Below are positions 1 to 9,060 of a stretch of 64,000 bases of DNA, piece after piece (position 1 is the stretch's first letter; each line of letters starts with the position of its first letter). The notes beneath the pieces were generated by a model. It saw nothing but the letters and a program-made list of their open reading frames with translations, searched no databases and had not been told where the DNA came from. Made by a program: the position numbers and the translations under genes. Origin of the DNA: Pseudomonas alkylphenolica (GTDB lineage: Bacteria; Pseudomonadota; Gammaproteobacteria; Pseudomonadales; Pseudomonadaceae); the NCBI RefSeq assembly GCF_000746525.1, contig NZ_CP009048.1:1667501-1731500 (forward strand), written 5' to 3'.

Positions 1-792
1 GCCGGCCCTTCCGTCACCCGCAGTTTTGCTCCGCGGGCCCAGGCGGCCGGTTGCGCTGTTATCGATCTGTCTGGAGGCTTGCCTGCCGAGCAGGCGCCAG
101 CGTTGGTGCCAGAAGCCAACGCTGCACGACTCGAAAACCTGCCCAAGCCGCTGCAGGTCAGCAGCCCAAGTGCCGCCGCAGTGGCATTGGCCGTTGCCCT
201 GGCTCCGCTCAAAGGACTGCTCGACATCGAGCGGGTCAATGTCACCGCCTGCCTGGCGGTCTCGGCCCAAGGCCGCGAAGCGGTCAATGAGCTGGCGCGG
301 CAGACCGCCGAACTGCTCAATGCACGTCCTCTGGAACCACGCTTCTTTGACCGGCAAATGGCCTTCAATCTGCTGGCCCAGGTGGGCGCCAACGATGCTG
401 AAGGTCATGGCTTGCTGGAGCGTCGTCTGGTTAGCGAATTGCGCGAGGTGCTGGATTTGCCGGCGCTGAAGATTTCCGTCAGCTGCATTCAAGTCCCGGT
501 GTTTTTCGGCGATAGCTACAGTGTATCGGTGCAAAGTCGTGAACCGATCGACCTCAAGGCAGTCAATGCTGCGTTGGAAGCGGCTGACAGCATCGAGCTG
601 GTCGAAGAGGGCGATTACCCGACCCCGGTCGGTGACGCAGTCGGCCAGGACGTGGTCTATGTTGGACGGGTGCGCGGTGGAATCGACGAAGCCGAGCAGC
701 TCAACCTCTGGTTGACCACCGACAACGTGCGCAAAGGCGCGGCCTTGAACGCCGTGCAGTTGGCGCAATTGTTGATAAAACATGTTGTGTAA
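1..792 (+). CDS. usg: Aspartate-semialdehyde dehydrogenase paralogue (Usg-like), 3' part
   Basis: The frame is open from base 1, so the start lies upstream of the window. The visible 263 residues are the C-terminal dimerisation/substrate domain of the aspartate-semialdehyde dehydrogenase family. In true Asd enzymes the catalytic cysteine sits in the missing N-terminal half and a catalytic histidine lies in a 'V-P-V-x-x-G-H' segment. Here the matching stretch reads QVPVFFGDSYS, with Asp in place of His. That fits the non-catalytic paralogue found beside fimV in pseudomonads (Usg/PA3116 type) rather than the biosynthetic Asd. A role in lysine/methionine/threonine synthesis should not be assumed. 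fimV follows 72 bp downstream on the same strand. Confidence 0.82.
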   Translation, partial: AGPSVTRSFAPRAQAAGCAVIDLSGGLPAEQAPALVPEANAARLENLPKPLQVSSPSAAAVALAVALAPLKGLLDIERVNVTACLAVSAQGREAVNELARQTAELLNARPLEPRFFDRQMAFNLLAQVGANDAEGHGLLERRLVSELREVLDLPALKISVSCIQVPVFFGDSYSVSVQSREPIDLKAVNAALEAADSIELVEEGDYPTPVGDAVGQDVVYVGRVRGGIDEAEQLNLWLTTDNVRKGAALNAVQLAQLLIKHVV

Positions 793-864
793 AAGATACT
801 TGCAGCTAATTTTTACCGAGATTTTGCTCGGTCGCCGGGGACGGTTCTTTCAAAGGAAGAGGTC

Positions 865-3573
865 ATGCTTCGAATTCGCAAACTGGTCTTAGCAATAGCC
901 GCGGCGTCGGCGCTGTCGTCCGGTATGGCGCATGCCCTCGGCTTGGGCGAACTGACCCTCAAGTCGGCGCAGAACCAGCCGCTGGATGCCGAAATCGAAC
1001 TGCTCGATGTACGCGATCTCACCGCCGCTGAAATGGCTCCGAGCCTGGCGCCAGCCGAAGAGTTCGCCAAGGCCGGGATCGAGCGTCCAGCCTACCTCAA
1101 CGACTTGACCTTCACGCCGGTGATCAATCCCAACGGCAAGAGCGTATTGCGGGTGACCTCCAGCCAGGCGCTGCCAGCGCCGATGGTCAAGTTCCTGGTT
1201 CAGGTGATGTGGCCGAGCGGGCGCCTGCTGCGCGATTACAGCGTGCTGGTCAACCAGGCTGCATTGCCGGGGGCCAAGCCTGAGTCGACGATCAGCCCGG
1301 CGGTCAGCGCACCGGCCAACTACACCACGGTGCGGCGTGACACGCTGTGGGAGATCGCCTCGAAAGCCCGTCAGGGCGGCTCGGTGCAGCAGACCATGCT
1401 GGCCATCCAGGCGTTGAACCCCGATGCCTTTATCAACGGCAATATCAACCTGCTGAAAACCGGTCAGGTCCTGCGCATGCCCGATCAGCAGCAGGTCATG
1501 AGCATTCCTCAGGGCGAGGCTGTTGCTGAGGTTGCCGCACAGTACGCCGCCTGGCGTGAAGGTCGGCGCCTGGGCCCACGTGCCCGGCAGCTGGACGCCA
1601 CTCGCCGCACCGGCACCGAGGCGGCGCCGGCGCGGATTGCCAATCAGGACAACCTGCGCCTGGTAGCACCTCGCAGCAAAACGGCTGCCGGAGATGGCAA
1701 AGCCGTCAGCGATAAACTCGCTGTTGCTGAGGAACGTCTCGATACCACGCGGCGTGACAATGCCGAATTGAAAAGTCGCATGAGCGATCTGCAGAGCCAG
1801 CTGGACAAGATGGAGCGCCTGATCGCACTGAAAAGCGATCAGTTGGCCAGGCTCGAAGCCCAGGGGGCTGCCGGTCAGGAGCCTGCGCCTGAAGCAGCTC
1901 AGCAGACGGCGATTTCCGCCGAGTTGCAGCCAGCGCCAAGCGAGCCGGTCACTACTCCGGCACCTGCAGCGGTCGATACTGCACCGCTCGACAGCCCGGC
2001 ACCTGCAGCCGAAGAGGCGAATGCCGGCAGTTCCAGCAAGATGCTCGACGACCTGCTCGGCAATCCTGTGTTGCTGGCGCTGATCGGTGCTTCCGCGTTG
2101 TTGGTGCTGCTTCTGTTGCTGTTGCTGCTGGCGCGCAAGCGCAAAGCCGATCAGGAAGCGGAAAAACACCTGCGCATGGCCCGGGCGCTGGCTGAAGAGG
2201 GTGAGCGCGGTCCAGACCTTGACCTGCCGCCAAGCAGCTTCGAAGGCCTGGAAGTGCCAGCGCCAAGCGTGACGCTGGCACCGGCGGTGGTGGCCGCCTC
2301 GGCTGCGGCGGCCAGTGCTGCTGAAGCGCCTGCCGTGGAAGCCAGGAAGGCTGAGGTCAAGCCGCTTGAGCAAGCGCCTGCCCAGCCGCAACCAATGGCT
2401 GCGCCGCTGGTTGCTCCGGCCGCCGATGCAGCGCCAGCGCCAAGTGGTGATGCGCTGCTCGACGAAGTGCAAGCGAGCATTGCCCGTGGTCGCCTGAACC
2501 ATGCTGCTGATCTGCTGGAGCCTGCAGTGGCTGCGGCGCCGGAGCGTAGTGATCTGCGTTTGAAGTTGATGGAAGTCTATGCACGTCAGGGCGACCGTGA
2601 CGCTTTTGTCGGTCATGAACGCCAGTTGATCGCTACCGGTCAGAATCATGCTGACGTCGAAGCCCTCAAGAGCCGTTTCCCGGCCATGGCGGCATTGGCT
2701 GCAGCCGGTGGCCTTGGTGCGGCAGCCCTGGCTGCCGAGCTGGACGCCCAGTACGTCCAGGCACTGTTGCAGGATGAGCCGCAGGCACAACCTGAAGTGC
2801 AACCAGAACCAGAACCAGAGCCTGCTTCGGTCGCCGAGTTGGAGCCTGAGCTGGAGTCGGCACTGGAGCCGCTGGCCGAGGATGACCTGGACAGCGCCTT
2901 CGACCTGAGTCTGGACGATGACCTGCAAGGTCTGGATCTGAACGAGCCGCTGCAGCTAGGCGAGTCTGCACCGGAAATTGAGGTAGCCGACTTTGCGCCC
3001 GAGCCTGTGTTCGAAGCGCCAGCTGCCGAGCCGGAACTTGAAGTGCCGGCCGAGCAGGCGCCTGTCACGCTCGACGACTTGTCTGATTTCGATCTCGATG
3101 TTACGGGCGATCACGCTGCCGTGCCGGCACTTGATGAACCCGTCGATATCGCTGCCGAACTGGCTGCCTTCGACGAGACCATGCCGGAATTCGACCCATT
3201 GAGCGAGCTGGAGCTGCCGGAAGATTTCGACCTGTCGCTGTCGCTGGATGACGAGTCCGATGCCGCCAAGAGCTTTGCTTCCGAGCTCGATGACGTCAAC
3301 GCCGAGCTCGACAAGTTGTCGCAAAGCCTGGAACAACCCTCGATCGAGCCGCACTTCACCGCGGAAGACGCCTTGAGCGACGATCTCGGTGATGACCTGG
3401 AGTTCGACTACCTGGGCGGCGCCGATGAGGCTGCGACCAAGCTCGACCTGGCGCGCGCCTACATCGACATGGGCGACCATGACGGTGCCCGCGACATTCT
3501 CGACGAAGTGCGCAAAGAGGGTAGCGATGCCCAGAAGCAGGAAGCCGAAGAGATGCTTTCGCGTCTGGTCTGA
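865..3573 (+). CDS. fimV: FimV, type IV pilus assembly and polarity hub protein
   Basis: 902 residues. It begins with a signal peptide (MLRIRKLVLAIAAASALSSG, cleaved after AHA) and the conserved FimV N-terminal domain starting LGLGELTLKSAQNQPLDAEI. A LysM-like peptidoglycan-binding segment spans about residues 153-205. A coiled-coil stretch lies at about 285-330, and a single leucine-rich membrane helix at about 400-425 is followed by ARKRK. The long cytoplasmic part is acidic and low in complexity. It ends in a TPR-like FimV C-terminal motif (ATKLDLARAYIDMGDHDGAR, about 855-902). FimV anchors polar assembly of type IV pili, twitching motility and cAMP signalling in Pseudomonas. An AGGAAGAGG-type ribosome site precedes the ATG. 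Domain order and neighbours make this call firm. Confidence 0.95.
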   Translation: MLRIRKLVLAIAAASALSSGMAHALGLGELTLKSAQNQPLDAEIELLDVRDLTAAEMAPSLAPAEEFAKAGIERPAYLNDLTFTPVINPNGKSVLRVTSSQALPAPMVKFLVQVMWPSGRLLRDYSVLVNQAALPGAKPESTISPAVSAPANYTTVRRDTLWEIASKARQGGSVQQTMLAIQALNPDAFINGNINLLKTGQVLRMPDQQQVMSIPQGEAVAEVAAQYAAWREGRRLGPRARQLDATRRTGTEAAPARIANQDNLRLVAPRSKTAAGDGKAVSDKLAVAEERLDTTRRDNAELKSRMSDLQSQLDKMERLIALKSDQLARLEAQGAAGQEPAPEAAQQTAISAELQPAPSEPVTTPAPAAVDTAPLDSPAPAAEEANAGSSSKMLDDLLGNPVLLALIGASALLVLLLLLLLLARKRKADQEAEKHLRMARALAEEGERGPDLDLPPSSFEGLEVPAPSVTLAPAVVAASAAAASAAEAPAVEARKAEVKPLEQAPAQPQPMAAPLVAPAADAAPAPSGDALLDEVQASIARGRLNHAADLLEPAVAAAPERSDLRLKLMEVYARQGDRDAFVGHERQLIATGQNHADVEALKSRFPAMAALAAAGGLGAAALAAELDAQYVQALLQDEPQAQPEVQPEPEPEPASVAELEPELESALEPLAEDDLDSAFDLSLDDDLQGLDLNEPLQLGESAPEIEVADFAPEPVFEAPAAEPELEVPAEQAPVTLDDLSDFDLDVTGDHAAVPALDEPVDIAAELAAFDETMPEFDPLSELELPEDFDLSLSLDDESDAAKSFASELDDVNAELDKLSQSLEQPSIEPHFTAEDALSDDLGDDLEFDYLGGADEAATKLDLARAYIDMGDHDGARDILDEVRKEGSDAQKQEAEEMLSRLV

Positions 3574-3593
3574 GTCCTGCCCTTGTACGTCCG

Positions 3594-3620
3594 ACGGCAG
3601 CCCTGGTGGCTGCCGTTGTC
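3594..3620 (+). terminator. Hairpin after fimV
   Basis: Nine-pair stem ACGGCAGCC / GGCTGCCGT with loop CTGGT, followed by a mixed TTGTCGTT tail. It sits 20 bp after the fimV stop codon. The stem is strong and the U-tract imperfect, so termination is likely but not certain. Confidence 0.55.
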
Positions 3621-3663
3621 GTTATAATTCCCGCCATCTGCTAAATCGACAGGCTGTATCTTC

Positions 3664-4539
3664 TTGGAAATCATTGATAACACGGTTGCCGAATCGGCGG
3701 CCGAAGGCTTCTTCCGCATCGCCCTGGGCGTCGAATACAAAGGCTCGCGCTACCGCGGATGGCAGCGTCAGGCCGATGGCGTGCCGAGTGTCCAGCAGAC
3801 GCTCGAAGAGGCATTGTCCAAAGTTGCCGATTCGCCCGTTACGCTGCTCTGTGCCGGGCGTACCGATGCCGGTGTGCATGCCTGCGGTCAGGTGGTGCAT
3901 TTCGATACCCAGGTGGTGCGCAGCATGAAAGCCTGGACCATGGGCGCCAACATCAACCTGCCGCACGACATCAGCGTGGCCTGGGCCAAGGAAATGCCGG
4001 CGCATTTTCATGCCCGCTTCAAAGCCATTGCCCGGCGCTATCGCTACGTGATCTACAACGATCAGATCCGCCCGGCGCACATGGGCCAGGAAGTTACCTG
4101 GAACCACCGGCCGCTGGATGTCGAACGCATGGCCCTGGCCGCCGAGTACCTGGTCGGCACTCATGACTTCAGCGCCTTCCGTGCCGGTCAGTGCCAGGCC
4201 AAGTCGCCAATCAAGAACATCCATCACCTGCGCGTGACCCGCCACGGCAAGATGATTGTCCTGGATATCCGTGCCAGCGCCTTCCTGCACCATATGGTGC
4301 GTAACATCGCTGGGGTACTGATGACCATCGGTGCTGGCGAGCGTCCGGTGGAGTGGGCCCGGGAAGTGCTGGAGAGTCGTGAGCGGCGTACAGGTGGCGT
4401 CACCGCCCATCCGTTCGGCTTGTACCTGGTGCAGGTGGAGTACCACGACGAGTTCGCCTTGCCTGAGCGTTACATCGGCCCACACTTTCTCACCGGTTAC
4501 GAGTCACTGGCGGCTGACGACCCACACGCCATTTGCTAA
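3664..4539 (+). CDS. truA: tRNA pseudouridine(38-40) synthase TruA
   Basis: 291 residues, somewhat longer than E. coli TruA. The enzyme isomerises uridines 38-40 in the anticodon arm of tRNAs. The signature [17 protein letters not shown] holds the catalytic aspartate (Asp68 counted from the TTG at 3664). Later family blocks include [17 protein letters not shown] and the C-terminal [17 protein letters not shown]. No ATG in this frame lies before the conserved [13 protein letters not shown] block, so the TTG start at 3664 is the best choice. The gene sits between fimV and trpF, as in other pseudomonads. Confidence 0.95.
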   Translation: MEIIDNTVAESAAEGFFRIALGVEYKGSRYRGWQRQADGVPSVQQTLEEALSKVADSPVTLLCAGRTDAGVHACGQVVHFDTQVVRSMKAWTMGANINLPHDISVAWAKEMPAHFHARFKAIARRYRYVIYNDQIRPAHMGQEVTWNHRPLDVERMALAAEYLVGTHDFSAFRAGQCQAKSPIKNIHHLRVTRHGKMIVLDIRASAFLHHMVRNIAGVLMTIGAGERPVEWAREVLESRERRTGGVTAHPFGLYLVQVEYHDEFALPERYIGPHFLTGYESLAADDPHAIC

Positions 4540-4577
4540 CATCCGGGACTTTCAAGATCAGCCGAGGTTCACAGCTC

Positions 4578-5198
4578 ATGAGCGCCGTTCGCAGCAAAAT
4601 CTGTGGGATTACCCGCATTGAGGACGCGTTGGCTGCGGCGGAGGCGGGCGCTGATGCCATTGGTCTGGTGTTCTATGCCAAGAGCCCGCGGGCGGTCGAT
4701 GTGCAGCAGGCACGGGCGATCATCGCCGCGTTGCCGCCATTCGTGACCACCGTGGGGCTGTTCGTCAATGCCAGCCGTTGCGAGCTGGGCGAGATCCTCG
4801 ATGCGGTACCGCTGGATCTGCTGCAGTTCCACGGCGATGAAACCCCGGCCGATTGCGCCGGTCATAACAGGCCATGGATCAAGGCCTTGCGGGTACGCCC
4901 GGGGGATGATCTGGCGGCAGCGTGCAAGCTGTACAGCGATGCCAGCGGGATTCTTCTCGACACTTATGTCGCCGGCGTGCCGGGAGGTACCGGTGAAGCA
5001 TTCGACTGGTCGCTGGTGCCGGAAAAACTGAGCAAGCCGATCATCCTGGCCGGTGGTCTGTCGCCGGATAACGTTGCAAGCGCCATCGCCCAGGTGCGGC
5101 CTTATGCCGTGGATGTCAGCGGCGGTGTCGAACAAGCCAAGGGCATCAAGGATGCCGCGCGGATCGAGGCCTTTATCAAGGCGGTCAAACAGGCGTGA
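4578..5198 (+). CDS. trpF: Phosphoribosylanthranilate isomerase TrpF
   Basis: 206 residues. TrpF converts N-(5'-phosphoribosyl)anthranilate to CdRP in tryptophan synthesis. The N-terminus [11 protein letters not shown] carries the catalytic cysteine. The later ILLDTY segment carries the catalytic aspartate, and GGLSPDNV plus AVDVSGGVE form the phosphate-binding loops of the TIM barrel. An open frame extends upstream to a TTG at 4533 inside truA, but the ATG at 4578, just before the conserved beta-1 strand and with GAGG upstream, is the better start. trpF is separate from other trp genes here, as is usual in Pseudomonas. Confidence 0.95.
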   Translation: MSAVRSKICGITRIEDALAAAEAGADAIGLVFYAKSPRAVDVQQARAIIAALPPFVTTVGLFVNASRCELGEILDAVPLDLLQFHGDETPADCAGHNRPWIKALRVRPGDDLAAACKLYSDASGILLDTYVAGVPGGTGEAFDWSLVPEKLSKPIILAGGLSPDNVASAIAQVRPYAVDVSGGVEQAKGIKDAARIEAFIKAVKQA

Positions 5199-5305
5199 TG
5201 ACGTCTGTTGTTGTGGATGTGACGGCTGGCCGCGCGCCATCGTCCATAGCTTTCGCAGCCCGTTGCTGCCGGATCGCGCCCATGGGCCGGTCGAAATTAC
5301 CGGGT

Positions 5306-5324
5306 GACGCCACAGGCGTCGCTT
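5306..5324 (+). terminator. Possible weak terminator after trpF
   Basis: Six-pair stem GACGCC / GGCGTC with a three-base loop followed by GCTTTT, about 110 bp after the trpF stop. The rest of the 281-bp trpF-accD gap shows no ORF. It probably holds the accD promoter, but I could not place -35/-10 boxes with confidence. Confidence 0.35.
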
Positions 5325-5479
5325 TTACAGGTTGACGATGGAGCGGTATCGGGGCACCTCGCTGTACGCGGGGCGCCGGAGCCGGTCCATCATCGCGTCA
5401 TACATGAATTGAGCTCAAGGGCATACGCGCGAACCTGGCAGCCAAAGCCTGCCGGTCGTCGTTACTGGAGAAAGAAAGC

Positions 5480-6400
5480 ATGAGCAACTGGTTAGTAGAC
5501 AAACTGATCCCTTCGATCATGCGTTCCGAGGTGAAGAAAAGTTCGGTACCTGAAGGGTTGTGGCACAAATGCCCGTCCTGCGAAGCCGTGCTGTATCGTC
5601 CGGAGCTGGAAAAAACCCTGGATGTCTGCCCCAAGTGCAACCACCACATGCGCATTGGCGCACGTGCGCGCATTGACATCTTCCTGGATGCCGAAGGCCG
5701 CGCCGAGCTGGGGGCCGACCTGGAACCGGTCGACCGTCTGAAGTTCCGTGATGGCAAGAAGTACAAGGACCGCCTGACCGCTGCCCAGAAGCAGACCGGC
5801 GAAAAAGACGCCCTGATTTCCATGAGCGGCACCCTGCTGGGTATGCCGGTGGTGGTCAGCGCCTTCGAATTCTCGTTCATGGGCGGCTCGATGGGTGCCA
5901 TCGTCGGCGAGCGCTTCGTTCGCGCCGCCAACTACGCCCTGGAAAACCGCTGCCCGATGGTCTGCTTCTCGGCTTCCGGCGGTGCCCGCATGCAGGAAGC
6001 GCTGATCTCGCTGATGCAGATGGCCAAGACCTCGGCGGTACTGGCGCGTCTGCGCGAAGAAGGCATTCCGTTCATCTCGGTGCTGACCGACCCGGTCTAC
6101 GGCGGTGTCTCCGCGAGCCTGGCAATGCTTGGCGACGTAATCGTCGGTGAGCCAAAGGCTCTGATCGGCTTCGCAGGTCCTCGGGTGATCGAGCAAACCG
6201 TGCGCGAGAAGCTGCCGGAAGGCTTCCAGCGCAGCGAGTTCCTCCTGGAGCACGGTGCCATCGACATGATCATCCCGCGTCAGGAACTGCGTCATCGCCT
6301 GGGCAACCTGCTGGCACAGATGATGGGCCTGCCGACGCCGAAGTTCGTCGAGCCGGTCGTTGAGCCGATCGTCGTACCGCCGGCGCCTGCCACCGTATGA
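5480..6400 (+). CDS. accD: Acetyl-CoA carboxylase carboxyltransferase subunit beta AccD
   Basis: 306 residues. With AccA it transfers the carboxyl group from carboxybiotin to acetyl-CoA, giving malonyl-CoA for fatty acid synthesis. The N-terminal four-cysteine zinc ribbon is visible (Cys31, Cys34, Cys50, Cys53: CPSC...CPKC). The crotonase-like core includes [19 protein letters not shown] and [16 protein letters not shown], typical of the family. The last 25 residues are Pro/Val-rich and variable. The start has a good ribosome site (GGAGAAAG). The stop overlaps the folC start (ATGA), implying translational coupling. Confidence 0.97.
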   Translation: MSNWLVDKLIPSIMRSEVKKSSVPEGLWHKCPSCEAVLYRPELEKTLDVCPKCNHHMRIGARARIDIFLDAEGRAELGADLEPVDRLKFRDGKKYKDRLTAAQKQTGEKDALISMSGTLLGMPVVVSAFEFSFMGGSMGAIVGERFVRAANYALENRCPMVCFSASGGARMQEALISLMQMAKTSAVLARLREEGIPFISVLTDPVYGGVSASLAMLGDVIVGEPKALIGFAGPRVIEQTVREKLPEGFQRSEFLLEHGAIDMIIPRQELRHRLGNLLAQMMGLPTPKFVEPVVEPIVVPPAPATV

Positions 6401-7704
6401 CCCAACGTACCCTTGGCGACTGGCTCGCCTATCTCGAGCAGTTGCACCCCTCGGCCATCGACATGGGCCTGGCGCGTTCGCAACAGGTTGCGGCCAGGCT
6501 CGGGCTGGACAAGCCGGCGCCACGGGTAATTACCGTGACCGGTACCAATGGCAAGGGCTCGACCTGTGCCTTCGTGGCCGCCCTGTTGCGTGCCCAGGGG
6601 CTCAAGGTCGGGGTCTACAGTTCGCCGCACCTGCTGCGTTACAACGAGCGTGTGCAGATTGACGGCAAAGAAGCCGCCGATCAGCAACTGTGCGAGGCGT
6701 TTGCCGCCGTTGAAGCCGCTCGCGGTGAAACTTCCCTGACCTATTTCGAAGCCGGTACCCTGGCGGCGTTCTGGCTGTTCAAGCAGTCGGCGCTGGATGC
6801 CGTGGTGCTTGAAGTCGGTCTGGGTGGGCGCCTGGATACGGTCAATATTGTCGATGCCGATATGGCGCTGGTCACCAGCATCGGTGTTGATCATGCCGAT
6901 TACCTGGGCGATACCCGTGAGTCGGTGGCTTTCGAAAAGGCCGGTATCTTCCGTCAGGGCAAGCCTGCGCTGTGCGGTGACCTGAATCCGCCGCAACCGC
7001 TGCTGGACAAGGCCCGTGAGCTGGGTTGCCCGTTCTTCCTGCGCGGTCGTGATTTCGATCTGGCCAGCACCGATCGGTACTGGCAGTGGCGGGGCGTGGA
7101 TAGCCGCGGCCAGCAGGTCGAACTGCACAACCTGCCGCTGCTCGATCTGCCAATGGAAAACGCCGCATTGGCGCTGCAGGCTTATTTGCTGATGGATCTG
7201 CCTTGGGATACCGGGCAGATTGCCACGATCCTGCAGTCCACGCGGATGGTCGGTCGCCTGGATCGTCGGGCGTTTCGCTGGCAAGGCAAGGCGTTGACTA
7301 TCCTCATGGATGTCGGCCATAACCCGCACGCTGCCGAGTACCTGGCTCAGCGCCTGGCGGCACGGCCGGTAGCGGGCAAGCGCCTGGCGGTGTTCGGCCT
7401 GTTGGCCGACAAGGATCTGGCCGGGGTGGTGCAGCCGTTGCTGGGTGCGGTTCAGGATTGGGCGGTTGCGCCCCTGGATACTGCGCGCAGCCGTCCTGCA
7501 AGCGAGCTTGAAGCGGCGCTGGCGAACCTCGGTGCTGATGTGAAGTCTTATTCCAGCGTGGCAGCAGCCCTTGACGGGCAGTGCGCGCTGGCAACGGCGG
7601 ATGATGAAATCCTGCTGTTCGGATCGTTTTTCTGTGTCGGCGAAGCCTTGCAGTGGCTGGATCGGCAGGCCACGGAGGATGGGGCAAATGGCATTGCTGG
7701 ATAA
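6397..7704 (+). CDS. folC: Bifunctional folylpolyglutamate/dihydrofolate synthase FolC
   Basis: 435 residues. FolC adds glutamate to dihydropteroate and to folates. The ATP-binding loop GTNGKGST is at residues 49-56, followed by the [13 protein letters not shown] block that defines the Mur ligase-like folate enzymes. [13 protein letters not shown] and the central HNPHAAEYL element (after TILMDVG) complete the pattern. The start codon overlaps the accD stop by four bases. The last codons overlap the dedD start, so accD-folC-dedD behaves as one operon. Confidence 0.96.
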   Translation: MTQRTLGDWLAYLEQLHPSAIDMGLARSQQVAARLGLDKPAPRVITVTGTNGKGSTCAFVAALLRAQGLKVGVYSSPHLLRYNERVQIDGKEAADQQLCEAFAAVEAARGETSLTYFEAGTLAAFWLFKQSALDAVVLEVGLGGRLDTVNIVDADMALVTSIGVDHADYLGDTRESVAFEKAGIFRQGKPALCGDLNPPQPLLDKARELGCPFFLRGRDFDLASTDRYWQWRGVDSRGQQVELHNLPLLDLPMENAALALQAYLLMDLPWDTGQIATILQSTRMVGRLDRRAFRWQGKALTILMDVGHNPHAAEYLAQRLAARPVAGKRLAVFGLLADKDLAGVVQPLLGAVQDWAVAPLDTARSRPASELEAALANLGADVKSYSSVAAALDGQCALATADDEILLFGSFFCVGEALQWLDRQATEDGANGIAG

Positions 7705-8365
7705 AGTGGTCAAACAACGGATGGTAGGTGCGCTGGTGCTGGTGGCACTGGCAGTGATCTTCCTGCCGATGCTGTTTTCCCGGGAAGACGAGATGCGTCA
7801 AGTACGCGTCGAGGCGCCTGAGGCCCCTGCAGCGCCGAGCATGCCGCAGGTGCAGGTCGAACCTGTGCCGGTGCCTGAACCTCAGGTATTGCCAGAAGAA
7901 AACCCGGTAATCGTCGACGAGTCCACCGCGCCAGTCCAGGCGCCAAGTACGCCGATTGCTCCCGCGCCCGTTGCGGTGCCAGTACCTGTTCCGGCTCCAG
8001 CGCCGGCACCCACCGTTGCCGCCAAGCCTGCAACTCCGCCGCCAGCGGCCAAGCCGCAAACCCAGCCAGCGCCTGCCGTCGCCAGCGCGACCAAGCCAGC
8101 GGCAGGCAAGATCGACGCCAATGGCCTGCCGGTCAGCTGGTCGGTGCAATTGGCCAGCCTGTCCAATCGGGCCGGTGCCGAGAACCTGCAGAAAACCCTG
8201 CGCAGCCAGGGCTACAACGCCTATATCCGCTCGGCCGGCGGCATGAACCGGGTGTATGTCGGGCCGTTGATCGAGCGCGCCGAGGCCGAACGCCTGCGTG
8301 ATGTGATCAGCCGCCAGCAGAAGCTCAACGGTATCGTCGTACGCTTCCAGCCTGAGCGCAGCTGA
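7688..8365 (+). CDS. dedD: SPOR-domain cell-division protein, DedD-like
   Basis: 225 residues. A short cytoplasmic N-terminus ([12 protein letters not shown]) is followed by one membrane helix (about 13-31). A long Pro/Ala/Val-rich periplasmic linker (about 45-140) leads to a C-terminal SPOR domain (about 145-225; SWSVQLASLSNRAGAENLQKT ... RVYVGPLIERAEAERL). SPOR domains bind denuded septal peptidoglycan, so a septal role is expected. The ATG at 7688 has GGAGGATGGGG upstream and lies within the 3' end of folC. The frame is open further upstream, but that part is folC sequence in another frame. Confidence 0.9.
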   Translation: MALLDKVVKQRMVGALVLVALAVIFLPMLFSREDEMRQVRVEAPEAPAAPSMPQVQVEPVPVPEPQVLPEENPVIVDESTAPVQAPSTPIAPAPVAVPVPVPAPAPAPTVAAKPATPPPAAKPQTQPAPAVASATKPAAGKIDANGLPVSWSVQLASLSNRAGAENLQKTLRSQGYNAYIRSAGGMNRVYVGPLIERAEAERLRDVISRQQKLNGIVVRFQPERS

Positions 8366-8373
8366 TTGATCGT

Positions 8374-8393
8374 CGCCCGGCCAGCGCCGGGCG
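8374..8393 (+). terminator. Hairpin after dedD
   Basis: Eight-pair GC stem CGCCCGGC / GCCGGGCG with loop CAGC, nine bases after the dedD stop. There is no U-tract. It may attenuate or protect the transcript rather than terminate by itself. Confidence 0.4.
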
Positions 8394-8405
8394 GTAAATC
8401 ACTGC

Positions 8406-8434
8406 TTACCGACAGCCCGCTGCTCTGGTAAAAT
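8406..8434 (+). promoter_or_regulatory. Predicted sigma70 promoter of cvpA-purF
   Basis: TTACCG, a 17-bp spacer ending TGG, then TAAAAT: a weak -35 box with an extended -10 (TGGTAAAAT). It lies about 30 bp before the cvpA start and after the dedD hairpin. Read from sequence pattern only. Confidence 0.55.
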
Positions 8435-8464
8435 GCGCCGCCTTATCCGTTTGCAGGCAACACT

Positions 8465-9019
8465 GTGGCATTTACCTGGGTCGACTGGGCGATTTTCGCG
8501 ATCATCGCCATTTCTTCGCTGATCAGTCTCAAGCGCGGCTTTGTCAAAGAAGCCTTGTCGCTGCTTACCTGGATCATTGCCGGCGCTGTGGCCTGGATGT
8601 TCGGTGGCTCGCTGTCGCAGTACCTGGAGTCTTACATCCAGACGCCTTCGGCCCGGGTCATTGCCGGATGTGCCATTCTTTTCGTCGCCACCCTGCTGGT
8701 GGGGGCCATGATCAATTTTCTCATTGGCGAGCTGATTCGCGTCACCGGGCTTTCCGGGACCGACCGCTTCCTGGGTATGGCCTTCGGTGCCGCCCGTGGA
8801 GCCTTGCTGGTGGTGGTGGCTGTCGGGCTGTTGAGCCTGGGGCCGGTACAACAGGATCAGTGGTGGCAGGAATCTCGCCTGATACCACAATTTCTATTGG
8901 TGGCTGACTGGTCGAAAAACCTCATTCTGGGGTTCACCAGCCAGTGGCTAGCCAGCGGGATCAGCGCACCGGCTGATCTCCCGTTCAAGGATCAGCTTCT
9001 GGGGCCCAAAACGCCTTGA
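8465..9019 (+). CDS. cvpA: CvpA family inner-membrane protein
   Basis: 184 residues, starting at GTG (the protein begins MAFTWVDWAIFAIIAISSL). Four hydrophobic segments are visible and no signal peptide. CvpA in E. coli is needed for colicin V production and affects envelope stress and purF expression in cis. Its biochemical role is not settled. The KRGFVKEALSLLTWI block after the first helix is typical of the family. purF follows 41 bp downstream, the classic cvpA-purF pair, probably read from the promoter just upstream. Confidence 0.92.
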   Translation: MAFTWVDWAIFAIIAISSLISLKRGFVKEALSLLTWIIAGAVAWMFGGSLSQYLESYIQTPSARVIAGCAILFVATLLVGAMINFLIGELIRVTGLSGTDRFLGMAFGAARGALLVVVAVGLLSLGPVQQDQWWQESRLIPQFLLVADWSKNLILGFTSQWLASGISAPADLPFKDQLLGPKTP

Positions 9020-9060
9020 GAGCTGCTCAGTCCAGTTTCATTAAGTAGGGGTTGCGTCGC

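Noticed and set aside
2780-2830. Glu-Pro repeat tract in fimV as a possible genomic repeat element
   Set aside because: It is in-frame low-complexity coding sequence common in FimV acidic regions.
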